The position numbers and the translations under genes were made by a program. A stretch of 64,000 bases of DNA from Heminiphilus faecis (GTDB lineage Bacteria; Bacteroidota; Bacteroidia; Bacteroidales; Muribaculaceae): positions 62,001 through 126,000 of the forward strand of contig NZ_VSMC01000004.1 of assembly GCF_008728965.1 (NCBI RefSeq). The letters are read 5' to 3'. This document shows, in pieces, positions 29,235 through 37,505 of the stretch. The notes beneath the pieces are model-generated. The model did not search any database, was not told the origin of the DNA, and saw only the letters and a list, made by a program, of their open reading frames with translations. Positions within the stretch are counted from its first letter, which is position 1; the number at the start of each line of letters is the position of its first letter.

Positions 29235-30173
29235 TTATTCATATAATACCATGTCGATGAACCGCTCGACCCGTTTCTTATATACAACATTGTTATGCAT
29301 ATTGTTGATGTAGTATGCCGGTATCGATGAGTAACCGAACTTTGCGCCGAGTATGGCACAGGCTATGGCCGCATTGGTGTCGGCATTGCCGCCTTCATTA
29401 ACTACGGCGAGTAATCCGCTTTCAAAATCAGCGGCATGAAAATATGCCCACAATGCAGCGCCGAGAGTCCTTAATGTATAGCCCATCGTAGCGCTGTCTT
29501 CAAGATTCAACAGCCTGATGTCGCCGGTGCAGGCCTGATCAATCCACTCCGCGATGCGGTCATCATATTTTTGCGCTATTTCCTTTATCTCCTCGACCGA
29601 CATGTTGCGCCGCTCCCATACAAGAGCATTGATTATACGTGATGCTATGACGCACGAGCCTATGCACCGTTTGTCGGGATGGGTCAGGCGACATATGTCT
29701 TCAATCTCTTTATCTGCTATATCCTTAGGCAGTCCTACTACCGACGTCCTCATGATGCCTCCGTTGGCCGCACTGCGACAGCGGTTCAGCTTCCATTGGA
29801 CCTCCGCTACAAAAAAAGGATTATCCACATAATCGCTATATGACAGTACATTGTACGTATGTAGCCCTATGTCGACAGGATCGGTCTTGAACCAGTCCTT
29901 GAAATTTTGCGCTATCTTGCGTATATTAAATTTTCCCTCTTCGAAGCCGTCAAGAATGCACAGCATCATATCGGTGTCATCGGTCCAAGCACCCTTTATG
30001 CTTTTACTCCTGTGTTTGTCCTGAATGAACTGTTCATAACGGCTTAGTCCTTGCGGATAGTACTTACTGATCTCATCTTTGCTCAAAAACTCCGTGCCCA
30101 GTCCGAGAGCGTCACCGACAGCCTGCCCGTACAGGCAACCCGCCATCCTGTCGCGTAATATATCCTTTTCCAT
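29235..30173 (-). CDS. ADP-ribosylglycohydrolase family protein
   Basis: A 312-residue DraG/ARH-like hydrolase removing ADP-ribose from proteins or nucleic acids. Motifs: GQAVGDALGLGTEFLSKDE at the N-terminus, the metal-binding GAWTDDTDMML, and the C-terminal GGNADTNAAIACAILGAKFG. Both acidic metal clusters are intact, so it should be active. It lies in the accessory segment between the Crp-like regulator and two tiny membrane ORFs. A role in reversing a toxin-type ADP-ribosylation is possible but not shown. Confidence 0.88.
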   Translation of the reverse strand: MEKDILRDRMAGCLYGQAVGDALGLGTEFLSKDEISKYYPQGLSRYEQFIQDKHRSKSIKGAWTDDTDMMLCILDGFEEGKFNIRKIAQNFKDWFKTDPVDIGLHTYNVLSYSDYVDNPFFVAEVQWKLNRCRSAANGGIMRTSVVGLPKDIADKEIEDICRLTHPDKRCIGSCVIASRIINALVWERRNMSVEEIKEIAQKYDDRIAEWIDQACTGDIRLLNLEDSATMGYTLRTLGAALWAYFHAADFESGLLAVVNEGGNADTNAAIACAILGAKFGYSSIPAYYINNMHNNVVYKKRVERFIDMVLYE

Positions 30174-30206
30174 AATATCGATATTTTTGGTGCCTAAATG
30201 AGATAT

Positions 30207-30335
30207 TCACTCGTTATTATCGTCTCCGAAGCTATTGCAGTATTGGCGATATATCAGATAACCGATTGCTCCTGCTCCTAATAGACAATAGTATACCCAA
30301 TCATCATAATTGGCGATTACTGTCACTATAACCAT
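30207..30335 (-). CDS. Possible small membrane protein
   Basis: A 42-codon frame beginning MVIVTVIANYDDWVYYCLLG, with one hydrophobic segment (about 13-30) and an acidic, Asn-rich end (FGDDNNE). It ends 33 bases before the ADP-ribosylglycohydrolase start and lies 14 bases downstream of another small membrane-type frame. The regular spacing favours a real gene, but it has no recognisable family. Confidence 0.35.
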   Translation of the reverse strand: MVIVTVIANYDDWVYYCLLGAGAIGYLIYRQYCNSFGDDNNE

Positions 30336-30349
30336 GACGGAGATTAATA

Positions 30350-30577
30350 TTATTTGTCCTTAGTGTCAAGTACAAAGCAATTGATAATTTTATAAAAGTC
30401 GTGTTTGGTTTTTTTGTCCTCTTTTTCGTGTTTGTAATCTTTAATTCGATTACTCGTATTCCACCATATCAAAAAAGATATGATGATGTAAAAAAGAATA
30501 TTTATCCAAGTCGGCCATGTGTCTTCTCATTCATATACAGGGTTGTATCTGAAGCCACACAATATGATCTCCAACAT
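30350..30577 (-). pseudogene. Possible broken small membrane protein gene
   Basis: On the minus strand one frame reads MLEIILCGFRYNPVYE, then an in-frame TGA (30527-30529), then 58 open codons starting EDTWPTWINILFYIIISFL, with one hydrophobic helix and a Lys-rich tail. It ends 14 bases before the next small ORF. It could be a decayed gene, or a shorter gene using a non-ATG start after the stop. AT-rich DNA can give such frames by chance. Confidence 0.25.
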
Positions 30578-31304
30578 CTCTTCTGATTTTAATTATACGT
30601 ACAAGCGGTTTTGAAACCCATATTACAAAGTTATTATTTTGTGCGGACATATTAAATACTTTTGAAATTATTTACTCATTGTTACTATTCTATGTATACT
30701 GGAAAGGCCCCCAAATAACCCCCTATGTTTTTGATAAAGCATATTTATATCAATATCTTAACCCTAAATTCGATGTCGGTCTTTCAACGAAACCAAGACC
30801 TAATTTCACGCACATTTTTCCGTTAACCATTCTAAATCTATTCTTACGCTGTTTGATTTTTAGTCAGCTTTGTTGTAACTCACATATAGATAGGCTGTTT
30901 ATATTTTGCAAAAAACATAAAACTCTAAATACCCCCCAAGCAAACCCCTTCACGCGTGCGCGCGATGGATATTCCTATATGGATTAGGACGTAGACGGAT
31001 ATATTAAGTCTAATATATCCTATGGATGTAGAAGAAAAATTAAATCAAAAAATTTTATATGGAGTAGAAGCCGGAATATAATTCACTCCGACGACAACGA
31101 CATTAAAAATTTTTTTTGAGAAATTTTTTATTTTTGCTGACGCGCCGTAGCCCTGTGTATATCCCCCCGAAAAACAAAAGTCAGCGGCCGTTACCCTCAC
31201 ATGCAGCGGCCGCCTTTTCTAATACCATGAAACGACTCCTCAAAGTTAATACTCGAGGCATGCCGTTTTTAAGCTAAACAATGTTAATTAATCAAAAACA
31301 AATG
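30578..31304. other. AT-rich gap without a convincing gene
   Basis: About 730 bp, very AT-rich, with several C-runs and G-runs (for example CCCCCC at 31163-31168) and long A/T tracts around 31100-31140. Frames present are short and have no protein-like composition. A GC-rich stem (GCGGCCG at 31184-31190 with CGGCCGC at 31207-31213, followed by CTTTTC) could be a weak + strand terminator. Confidence 0.5.
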
Positions 31305-31904
31305 TCACGCTAATTTTATGTCAAGGTCAAGTGCCTCACAAATCTTTGCAAGAGTGTCTACTGTGAGGTTATACCGGCCCCGCTCAATTCTGCCGATGTG
31401 ATTAAATGCCAGCCCGCATTTATCGGCGAGGTCGCGCAGTGTCAGCCCTTTTGCCTGACGCGCCGCGCGCAATTGCTCACCAACCGCCTTGCGGAAATGG
31501 TTGGAGGCAGACTCGTGACACATGTCCAAAAGCTCCTTTTTGTCGTCGTCCCACGAGGCAGTCACCCACAATGGCTTTTCTCCGTACTTAAGACCCGTGT
31601 CCACAATCTCCTCGTATCGTGCTTGGGCATCATAGAGATTATTGAAAGTCTCGGCCACATCGCCGCGCTTCACGACATATGTTTCGTCGCCATCTTCCAA
31701 CCAGCATACACACTCGACCGTATTGAAATCGTTATCAAGAATATTATAACCCTCGACTTCGTCTGTTGCTGAAAAATTAGGCATATCTATACATTCGTCA
31801 ACATTCCAAAAGTCAACCTCTGCAAATTCAGTATTGTGACCCGGGTAGTTTTCATCGATGTAGCTCTTGGCGAGCTTGTAAGTTTTAAAAAGGATTGTTT
31901 TCAT
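31305..31904 (-). CDS. XRE-type helix-turn-helix regulator with novel N-terminal domain
   Basis: A 199-residue protein. Residues about 140-197 form an XRE HTH (VGEQLRAARQAKGLTLRDLA, then GRIERGRYNLTVDTLAKI). The N-terminal 130 residues are acidic and aromatic (ATDEVEGYNILDNDFNTVEC) and I recognise no family. The layout resembles antitoxin-type or phage-type regulators with a sensing domain. It lies just downstream of the recombinase gene on the same strand and is probably cargo of the same element. Confidence 0.75.
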   Translation of the reverse strand: MKTILFKTYKLAKSYIDENYPGHNTEFAEVDFWNVDECIDMPNFSATDEVEGYNILDNDFNTVECVCWLEDGDETYVVKRGDVAETFNNLYDAQARYEEIVDTGLKYGEKPLWVTASWDDDKKELLDMCHESASNHFRKAVGEQLRAARQAKGLTLRDLADKCGLAFNHIGRIERGRYNLTVDTLAKICEALDLDIKLA

Positions 31905-31944
31905 TTTAATATGCTTTTGGGGTAATGATTATGTTGCAAATTAA

Positions 31945-31989
31945 ACATTTGTTTTTATTTATGCAAATATATTTACACGCACATTTGTT
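31945..31989 (-). promoter_or_regulatory. Promoter and possible operators of the XRE gene
   Basis: On the minus strand TATATTTG (31964-31971) fully matches the -7 consensus. The 9-mer ACATTTGTT occurs at 31945-31953 and 31981-31989, on either side of the -7 box. An inverted copy lies at 31297-31305, at the far end of the gene. Autorepression through these repeats is inference. Confidence 0.35.
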
Positions 31990-32041
31990 GAATTGAATTT
32001 AATTAACATATACGACATAAATTATCAAACGTCAAAAACCA

Positions 32042-33535
32042 TTAAAACCCTTTCCCTTTCGTGCGCTCATAGACCGCCTCACGGTCAGCATCCACATTCT
32101 TGATGCGAAACTGCACCGCACATCCGGCCGGTATCGTGTCCGGCAACTGTCCGGCAAGCCGGGCAATGACCTCGTCAACGGTTCCGAAGCCGATATCGCT
32201 CACCTCCGCCAGCACCTCTCCGCGGAAGTATGCACGTGCATATACCATCACCCTTTCTGTAAGCCTGAACAGCTTATCGGCAGGCTCATCCACTCCACGG
32301 GCCAACCCCTGCTTACTCTTCGCCGTGGAAAAGAATATAAAGTCAATCACTTTGGCATTCAGTTCCCATGCAGGAGTGAAATCAATACGCAGATACCCCC
32401 GCGTCACCGTATAGCCGTGCGAGTGGTTCATCGCAAACGCCACCTCCGCGATGGTCGCCCCGCAGTCGTTCTGCGCCACCGTTCCCCAAGTATGACGGAA
32501 CGTGTATGCACTGTACCACTGCTCTTTCGGCATTCCCATGCTCTTGCAGAGCTGCTTTATTCCCGTATTCACGTTCGCGTTAAACGAGTCAGCCGTCGAA
32601 AACCGCTTATGAAAATTCAGCAGATACTCCTCGCCGGCCTCCGCGCCATACTTCTCAATCAGCGGCATTATCACCGGCTCGACCCTCATCTCGATGTACG
32701 CCTCGTCGTTGCGCGCCTTCCGAGTCTTCGCACGCCTGTAGCAAATCTTCCCCTCATGATAATCCTCCTTCCGCAGCTCGTAGATATCGATTGTGTTCAT
32801 ACCCGCAAGACACAGCACCATCATCGCCACATCACGCCCCAGTTCGGGCAATGGATCCACCATGCGGCTCTCCGGCAGCGGAGCCGCAAAAAAGGCCCTG
32901 CACTCCTCGGGGCTTATCGCCTTCTTCTCCGCCCGGTCAGCCTGCGGTATCTTCACCTTGCCCCACGGATTCGTCTTTATGCGTATTATGCCGTTGTCAT
33001 AGTCATTATACTCATCCATAACACCCCTGAACACCTGCCTCATGCACACCGGGTACATCTCCTTCGCACGGCGTGTATGCTCCAGTTCCACGATCCACCG
33101 GTTCACCTGCGGCGCGGTCAGCTGCCCGAACATGATCTTCGTCGTTCCGTAATACCGCTCCATATGTTGCAGAGCAAGCTTGTAATTCTTCGCGTTACGC
33201 AACTGTCCTCGGTCCACCATACGGTCTATGTACAGCCGCGCATAATCGCTGAAGCATATATCCTCATCGTCCTGCGTCACATACTCGATAATCTGACGCA
33301 CTGTCCATTTAGCACAATCCTTGCGGTTTAACCTGTCAGCATAACGCAATATCATTCTTGCACAATACTCGCTCACGAAAGGGTCATTGATATTGCCGTG
33401 TTTGTCTACCGTCTGTTTGGTGACAATCTTGTCGGTCTTTATGTATCCGGGTTTGGTGTTATGCACCACACGGATATAGACCTGATAGAACCCGTCTTTT
33501 CGCGGAGTTCTCACTACTGCTTTGAATGTTGCCAT
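32042..33535 (-). CDS. Tyrosine recombinase/integrase
   Basis: A 497-residue phage-type integrase. An N-terminal arm-binding region (about 1-85) and a SAM-like core-binding domain (about 93-185) precede the catalytic domain (about 205-385). The box I position reads CLAGMNTID, with Asn247 where Arg is usual. The Lys region is KTRKARNDEAYIEM. Box II reads AYTFRHTWGT with Tyr replacing the first His. NHSHGYTVTRGYLR holds the likely nucleophile Tyr381. Substituted box I residues are known in Bacteroidetes integrases. A C-terminal extension of about 110 residues is unusual. The gene is more GC-rich than the DNA downstream, a sign of transfer. Confidence 0.9.
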   Translation of the reverse strand: MATFKAVVRTPRKDGFYQVYIRVVHNTKPGYIKTDKIVTKQTVDKHGNINDPFVSEYCARMILRYADRLNRKDCAKWTVRQIIEYVTQDDEDICFSDYARLYIDRMVDRGQLRNAKNYKLALQHMERYYGTTKIMFGQLTAPQVNRWIVELEHTRRAKEMYPVCMRQVFRGVMDEYNDYDNGIIRIKTNPWGKVKIPQADRAEKKAISPEECRAFFAAPLPESRMVDPLPELGRDVAMMVLCLAGMNTIDIYELRKEDYHEGKICYRRAKTRKARNDEAYIEMRVEPVIMPLIEKYGAEAGEEYLLNFHKRFSTADSFNANVNTGIKQLCKSMGMPKEQWYSAYTFRHTWGTVAQNDCGATIAEVAFAMNHSHGYTVTRGYLRIDFTPAWELNAKVIDFIFFSTAKSKQGLARGVDEPADKLFRLTERVMVYARAYFRGEVLAEVSDIGFGTVDEVIARLAGQLPDTIPAGCAVQFRIKNVDADREAVYERTKGKGF

Positions 33536-33606
33536 TTGCGTTTGTAATTATGTTTGTAAATTCATGTAAGTCCCTCACAAGAATGATATGCCATATTTTG
33601 TAAGTT

Positions 33607-33642
33607 TTGCCGACACATTCTGCTCACAAACCATGCAGAATG
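33607..33642. repeat. Right copy of 12-bp repeat with overlapping inverted repeat (candidate att site)
   Basis: TTGCCGACACAT at 33607-33618 matches 28629-28640. It overlaps an 8-bp perfect inverted repeat, CATTCTGC (33616-33623) and GCAGAATG (33635-33642), with an 11-base spacer, an arrangement like a tyrosine-recombinase core site. It lies 72 bp upstream of the integrase start. Confidence 0.35.
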
Positions 33643-33664
33643 CACGGTCCTCCTAAAAATAACA

Positions 33665-33703
33665 TAGGCGGTAAGCCCCTTTTAATCGGAGTGTTACCGC
33701 CTA
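33665..33703 (-). terminator. Terminator of ppdK
   Basis: TAGGCGGTAA (33665-33674) pairs perfectly with TTACCGCCTA (33694-33703). On the minus strand a T-rich run (TTATTTTT) follows. It lies 27 bases past the ppdK stop. Confidence 0.75.
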
Positions 33704-33729
33704 AGTGTCGGATTACGTTAAGTTACGTC

Positions 33730-36444
33730 CTATTCCTCTAAGGCTGCCTGCGCCGCCGCAACGCGGGCGATGGGCACGCGATAGGGTGAGCAGCTTACGT
33801 AGTTCATGCCGAGTTTTGCACAGAACTTGACTGAAGAGGGCTCGCCGCCGTGCTCGCCGCAGATACCTACTTTGAGTTCGGGCTTGGTGGCGCGGCCTTT
33901 CTCTACACCCATGCGTACAAGCTGGCCTACACCTTCCTGATCAAGTACTTCAAACGGGTCGGTTTTGATGATGCCGTGCTCTTTGTAGAACTTGAGGAAC
34001 TTGGGAGCATCGTCACGTGAGTAACCGAATGTCATCTGGGTAAGGTCGTTTGTACCGAACGAGAAGAAGTCGGCTACGGTGGCAATCTGGTCGGCTGTCA
34101 GGGCAGCACGGGGCACCTCGATCATAGTACCTACCTTGTAGGGTACTGACTCGCCGCGTTCTTCAAATACTTTGGCGGCGGTGGTGTTGATGACGTCGGC
34201 CTGATTCTGTATCTCCTTGAGTGTACCTACAAGGGGTATCATGATTTCGGGATGAACCGAAATGCCGCGGTTCTTGACGTTGAGAGCTGCTTCGATGATG
34301 GCGCGGGCCTGCATCTCGGTGATTTCGGGATATGTGATGCCGAGACGGCAACCGCGGTGACCAAGCATGGGGTTGAACTCCTCAAGGCTGTCTACCTTTG
34401 CTTTTACTTCTTCAAGTGTGAGTCCCATTTCAGATGCAAGCTCTTTCTGAGTCGCTGTCTGGTGGGGTACAAATTCGTGCAACGGGGGATCGAGAAGACG
34501 TATGGTGACTCCATAGCCGTCCATAGCCTCGAAGATGCCCTCGAAGTCGCTGCGCTGCATCGGAAGGAGCTTGGCAAGAGCCTTGCGGCGGCCTTCTACG
34601 TCGCCTGACAGGATCATTTCACGTACGGCCTTGATGCGGTCGCCTTCGAAGAACATGTGCTCGGTACGGCAGAGACCTATACCCTGTGCGCCGAAGTGAC
34701 GAGCCTGCTTGGCGTCGCGGGGAGTGTCGGCGTTGGTGCGGACGAGAGTCTTGGTGTACTTGGCGGCAAGGTTCATGATAGCGCCGAAGTCGCCACCGAG
34801 TTCGGGCTCGGCAGTGGGCACCTGTCCGTCATAAACTTCACCGGTGGAACCGTTGAGCGAAATCCAGTCGCCTTCCTTATATACTTTTCCGCCCATTTCG
34901 ACTGTCTTGGCGGCGTAGTCAACCTTGATTTCACCGGCTCCCGACACGCAGCACTTACCCATACCGCGGGCAACAACGGCAGCGTGCGATGTCATACCGC
35001 CGCGCATTGTGAGGATACCCTGAGCCACAGCCATACCGCGGAGGTCTTCGGGTGAAGTCTCGATACGTACGAGAACGACTTTCTTCTTCTTTTCAGCCCA
35101 AGTCTCGGCCTCATCGGCAAAGAATACTATCTGACCGCTGGCGGCACCCGGCGATGCGGGAAGACCCTTGGCCATGACATTGGCACGTTTAAGAGCCGAC
35201 TTGTCAAATACAGGGTGGAGAAGCTCGTCGAGCTTCTGGGGCTCCATGCGCATAAGAACTGTCTTTTCGTCGATCTTATTTTCGCGGAGGAGATCCATGG
35301 CTATCTTTACCATGGCGGCGCCGGTGCGTTTGCCGTTACGGGTCTGTAGCATCCATAGCTTGCCGTCCTGAATGGTAAATTCCATATCCTGCATGTCGCG
35401 ATAGTAGTCTTCGAGCTTGTTTGCTATTGATATAAGCTCCTCGGCACATACGGGCATAGTTTCCTGAAGCGAGGGATATTTTGATGCGCGTTCTTCTTCG
35501 CCGATGCCTTGAAGGGCTGCCCAACGGCGTGAGCCTTCAACGGTGATTTGCTGCGGAGTACGTATACCGGCTACCACATCCTCGCCCTGAGCGTTGATAA
35601 GGTACTCGCCGTTGAACATATTCTCGCCTGTGGCAGCGTCGCGGCTGAACGCAACACCTGTAGCGGAGTTTTCGCCCATATTGCCGTATACCATAGCCTG
35701 TACGTTGACGGCCGTACCCCATTCTTCGGGTATCTGGTTCATGCGGCGGTAGAGTATGGCACGCTCGTTCATCCAGCTGTCAAACACGGCGCAGATGCCG
35801 CCCCAAAGCTGCTCCCATGCGCTGTCGGGGAAGTCTTTGCCGGTAAAGTCCTTGACTGCAGACTTGAAGAGCTTTACGAGTTTCTGGAGGTCTTCAACAC
35901 CAAGTTCGGTGTCAAGGCGCACGCCTTTTTCTTCCTTAACCTTTTCCATGATGGCTTCAAAGGGGTCGATGTCGGCTTTGCTCTTGGGCTTCATGCCGAG
36001 CACGACGTCGCCGTACATCTGTACGAAACGGCGGTAGCTGTCCCATGCGAAGCGGGGATTGCCGCTCTTTTCTGCCAGCGATGCTACAGTGGCATCGTTC
36101 ATACCGAGGTTAAGAACTGTATCCATCATACCGGGCATTGATGCACGTGCACCGGAGCGAACAGATACGAGTAGGGGATTTTCAGGATTATCAAATTTTT
36201 TTCCCGTGAGGCTCTCTACATGAGCGATGGCATCTTCAACTTCTTTTTGAATAAGTTTTACTACTGCATCGCGGCCTTTCTGGGTGTATTCGGTACACAC
36301 TTCAGTGGTGATGGTAAATCCGGGAGGAACGGGCATTCCCAACAGGTTCATCTCGGCAAGGTTGGCACCTTTGCCGCCAAGAAGATTTCTCATCTCGGCA
36401 TTGCCTTCGGCTTTACCGTCGCCGAATGTATAAACTCGTTTCAT
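33730..36444 (-). CDS. ppdK: Pyruvate, phosphate dikinase
   Basis: Interconverts pyruvate, ATP and phosphate with PEP, AMP and pyrophosphate. The ATP-grasp nucleotide-binding domain starts MKRVYTFGDGKAEGN, with LLGGKGANLAEMN. The phosphohistidine domain has the catalytic His in GGMTSHAAVVARGMGK. The C-terminal PEP/pyruvate barrel includes GLCRTEHMFF and CGEHGGEPSSVKF. The 904 residues are full length. Monocistronic, with its own promoter and terminator, next to gpmA, another glycolytic gene. Confidence 0.96.
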   Translation of the reverse strand: MKRVYTFGDGKAEGNAEMRNLLGGKGANLAEMNLLGMPVPPGFTITTEVCTEYTQKGRDAVVKLIQKEVEDAIAHVESLTGKKFDNPENPLLVSVRSGARASMPGMMDTVLNLGMNDATVASLAEKSGNPRFAWDSYRRFVQMYGDVVLGMKPKSKADIDPFEAIMEKVKEEKGVRLDTELGVEDLQKLVKLFKSAVKDFTGKDFPDSAWEQLWGGICAVFDSWMNERAILYRRMNQIPEEWGTAVNVQAMVYGNMGENSATGVAFSRDAATGENMFNGEYLINAQGEDVVAGIRTPQQITVEGSRRWAALQGIGEEERASKYPSLQETMPVCAEELISIANKLEDYYRDMQDMEFTIQDGKLWMLQTRNGKRTGAAMVKIAMDLLRENKIDEKTVLMRMEPQKLDELLHPVFDKSALKRANVMAKGLPASPGAASGQIVFFADEAETWAEKKKKVVLVRIETSPEDLRGMAVAQGILTMRGGMTSHAAVVARGMGKCCVSGAGEIKVDYAAKTVEMGGKVYKEGDWISLNGSTGEVYDGQVPTAEPELGGDFGAIMNLAAKYTKTLVRTNADTPRDAKQARHFGAQGIGLCRTEHMFFEGDRIKAVREMILSGDVEGRRKALAKLLPMQRSDFEGIFEAMDGYGVTIRLLDPPLHEFVPHQTATQKELASEMGLTLEEVKAKVDSLEEFNPMLGHRGCRLGITYPEITEMQARAIIEAALNVKNRGISVHPEIMIPLVGTLKEIQNQADVINTTAAKVFEERGESVPYKVGTMIEVPRAALTADQIATVADFFSFGTNDLTQMTFGYSRDDAPKFLKFYKEHGIIKTDPFEVLDQEGVGQLVRMGVEKGRATKPELKVGICGEHGGEPSSVKFCAKLGMNYVSCSPYRVPIARVAAAQAALEE

Positions 36445-36522
36445 TGGCTTTGTTAGATGTTAAAAAGTTAAACGTATTTATTTATTGGTTAATATAGTCT
36501 GATATTACTATAGAGTATGATG

Positions 36523-36530
36523 CAAATTTA
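36523..36530 (-). promoter_or_regulatory. -7 promoter element for ppdK
   Basis: Minus strand TAAATTTG, a full TAnnTTTG match, giving a leader of about 70 nt before the ppdK start. Confidence 0.45.
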
Positions 36531-36681
36531 AGATTAAATCGCGAGACTACGAAACTCTTGCCAATAAAAAACCGTGTAACCGCTGTTTTTTGCCTGTAAT
36601 TATAGCAAAATGCAAGTCGGGAGTGTGCATGCCCATTTCCTGCTTTCCAGTCTGTTGAAATGTGTCAGTCAGCCTTATTGT

Positions 36682-37368
36682 CTATAGATAATATTCTTTA
36701 AGTACGCTGAAGCGGTCATCGAGCTCAAATACCCATGGGGCTCCGGTCGGAATTTCCACTTTCATGATCTCGTCGGGTGTCAAATGAAGGAGCATCATGG
36801 CAAGAGCGCGCAGACTATTGCCGTGTGCTACAATAAGGACTGAATCGTAGGTGTGTATGTGGGGCTCAATGATTTCGGCCCAGCAAGGACGTACACGGGC
36901 TATTGTGTCTTTAAGCGATTCTGCAAGCGGGAGTTCATCATATGCAAGACAGGAATAGCGTTCTTCGTTGCCGGGATAACGTTGGTCGTCAAGGGTAAGC
37001 GCCGGAGGAGCCACATCATAGCTTCTGCGCCATATATGTACCTGTTCTTCGCCGTATTCACGCGCAGTCTCAGCCTTGTTCAAACCTTGGAGCGCGCCAT
37101 AGTGCCGCTCGTTAAGATGCCAGTCTTTTATAACCGGTATCCAGCTGCGGTCAAGTATGTCGGCCGTTATTTCGAGAGTATGTATGGCCCGTTTTAAAAA
37201 TGAGGTGAAGAAATATTCTGGCTTCAGTCCGGCTTTAAGTATTTTCCCGCCGGCTTCTTTCGCTTCTTCGCGGCCTTTTTCGGTAAGGTCTACATCGGTC
37301 CACCCCGTGAAGCGGTTCTCGAGATTCCACTTGCTCTGTCCGTGACGGAGCAGTATTACATGCTTCAT
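36682..37368 (-). CDS. gpmA: 2,3-bisphosphoglycerate-dependent phosphoglycerate mutase
   Basis: Interconverts 3- and 2-phosphoglycerate. The phospho-His motif LLRHGQSKWN opens the protein, followed by RFTGWTDVDLTEKG. The acid Glu is in NERHYGALQGLNK and the second His in VLIVAHGNSLRAL. Starting at the ATG at 37368, right before this conserved N-terminus, gives 228 residues, the usual size. The longer frame to 37479 has no family match in its first 37 residues. Confidence 0.95.
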   Translation of the reverse strand: MKHVILLRHGQSKWNLENRFTGWTDVDLTEKGREEAKEAGGKILKAGLKPEYFFTSFLKRAIHTLEITADILDRSWIPVIKDWHLNERHYGALQGLNKAETAREYGEEQVHIWRRSYDVAPPALTLDDQRYPGNEERYSCLAYDELPLAESLKDTIARVRPCWAEIIEPHIHTYDSVLIVAHGNSLRALAMMLLHLTPDEIMKVEIPTGAPWVFELDDRFSVLKEYYL

Positions 37369-37505
37369 AGTTTTTATATGTCTTTGTTGATATAATATTA
37401 TAATGTGATATTCAGGTGTTGGTTCATGTTTTTGTTTTGTTTTTACCGATAATATATGGTTTGTCGATGGAAAAGTCATATCTTTATGAAAAATAAATAT
37501 ACAAT

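Noticed and set aside
30401-30586. A 61-codon hydrophobic frame on the + strand
   Set aside because: AT-rich DNA biased to Phe/Ile codons, with no upstream signals; it lies antisense to the small minus-strand frames.
30679-30987. A 102-codon + strand frame in the AT-rich gap
   Set aside because: Irregular composition, no family resemblance, and an isolated position; probably chance.
31184-31213. GC-rich NotI-like repeats suggesting an origin or recombination site
   Set aside because: Only a 7-bp stem with a short T run; at most a weak terminator, with no iterons or partner sites.
32417-33331. 304-codon frame antisense to the integrase
   Set aside because: Arises from the GC-rich codon bias of the integrase; His/Arg/Leu-rich and without domains.
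35548-36141. Long open frame antisense to ppdK
   Set aside because: Shadow frame of a strongly conserved gene; composition follows the complement of ppdK codons.
37369-37479. Longer N-terminus for gpmA
   Set aside because: The conserved enzyme start (MKHVILLRHGQ) lies at 37368; upstream residues look non-coding and AT-rich.
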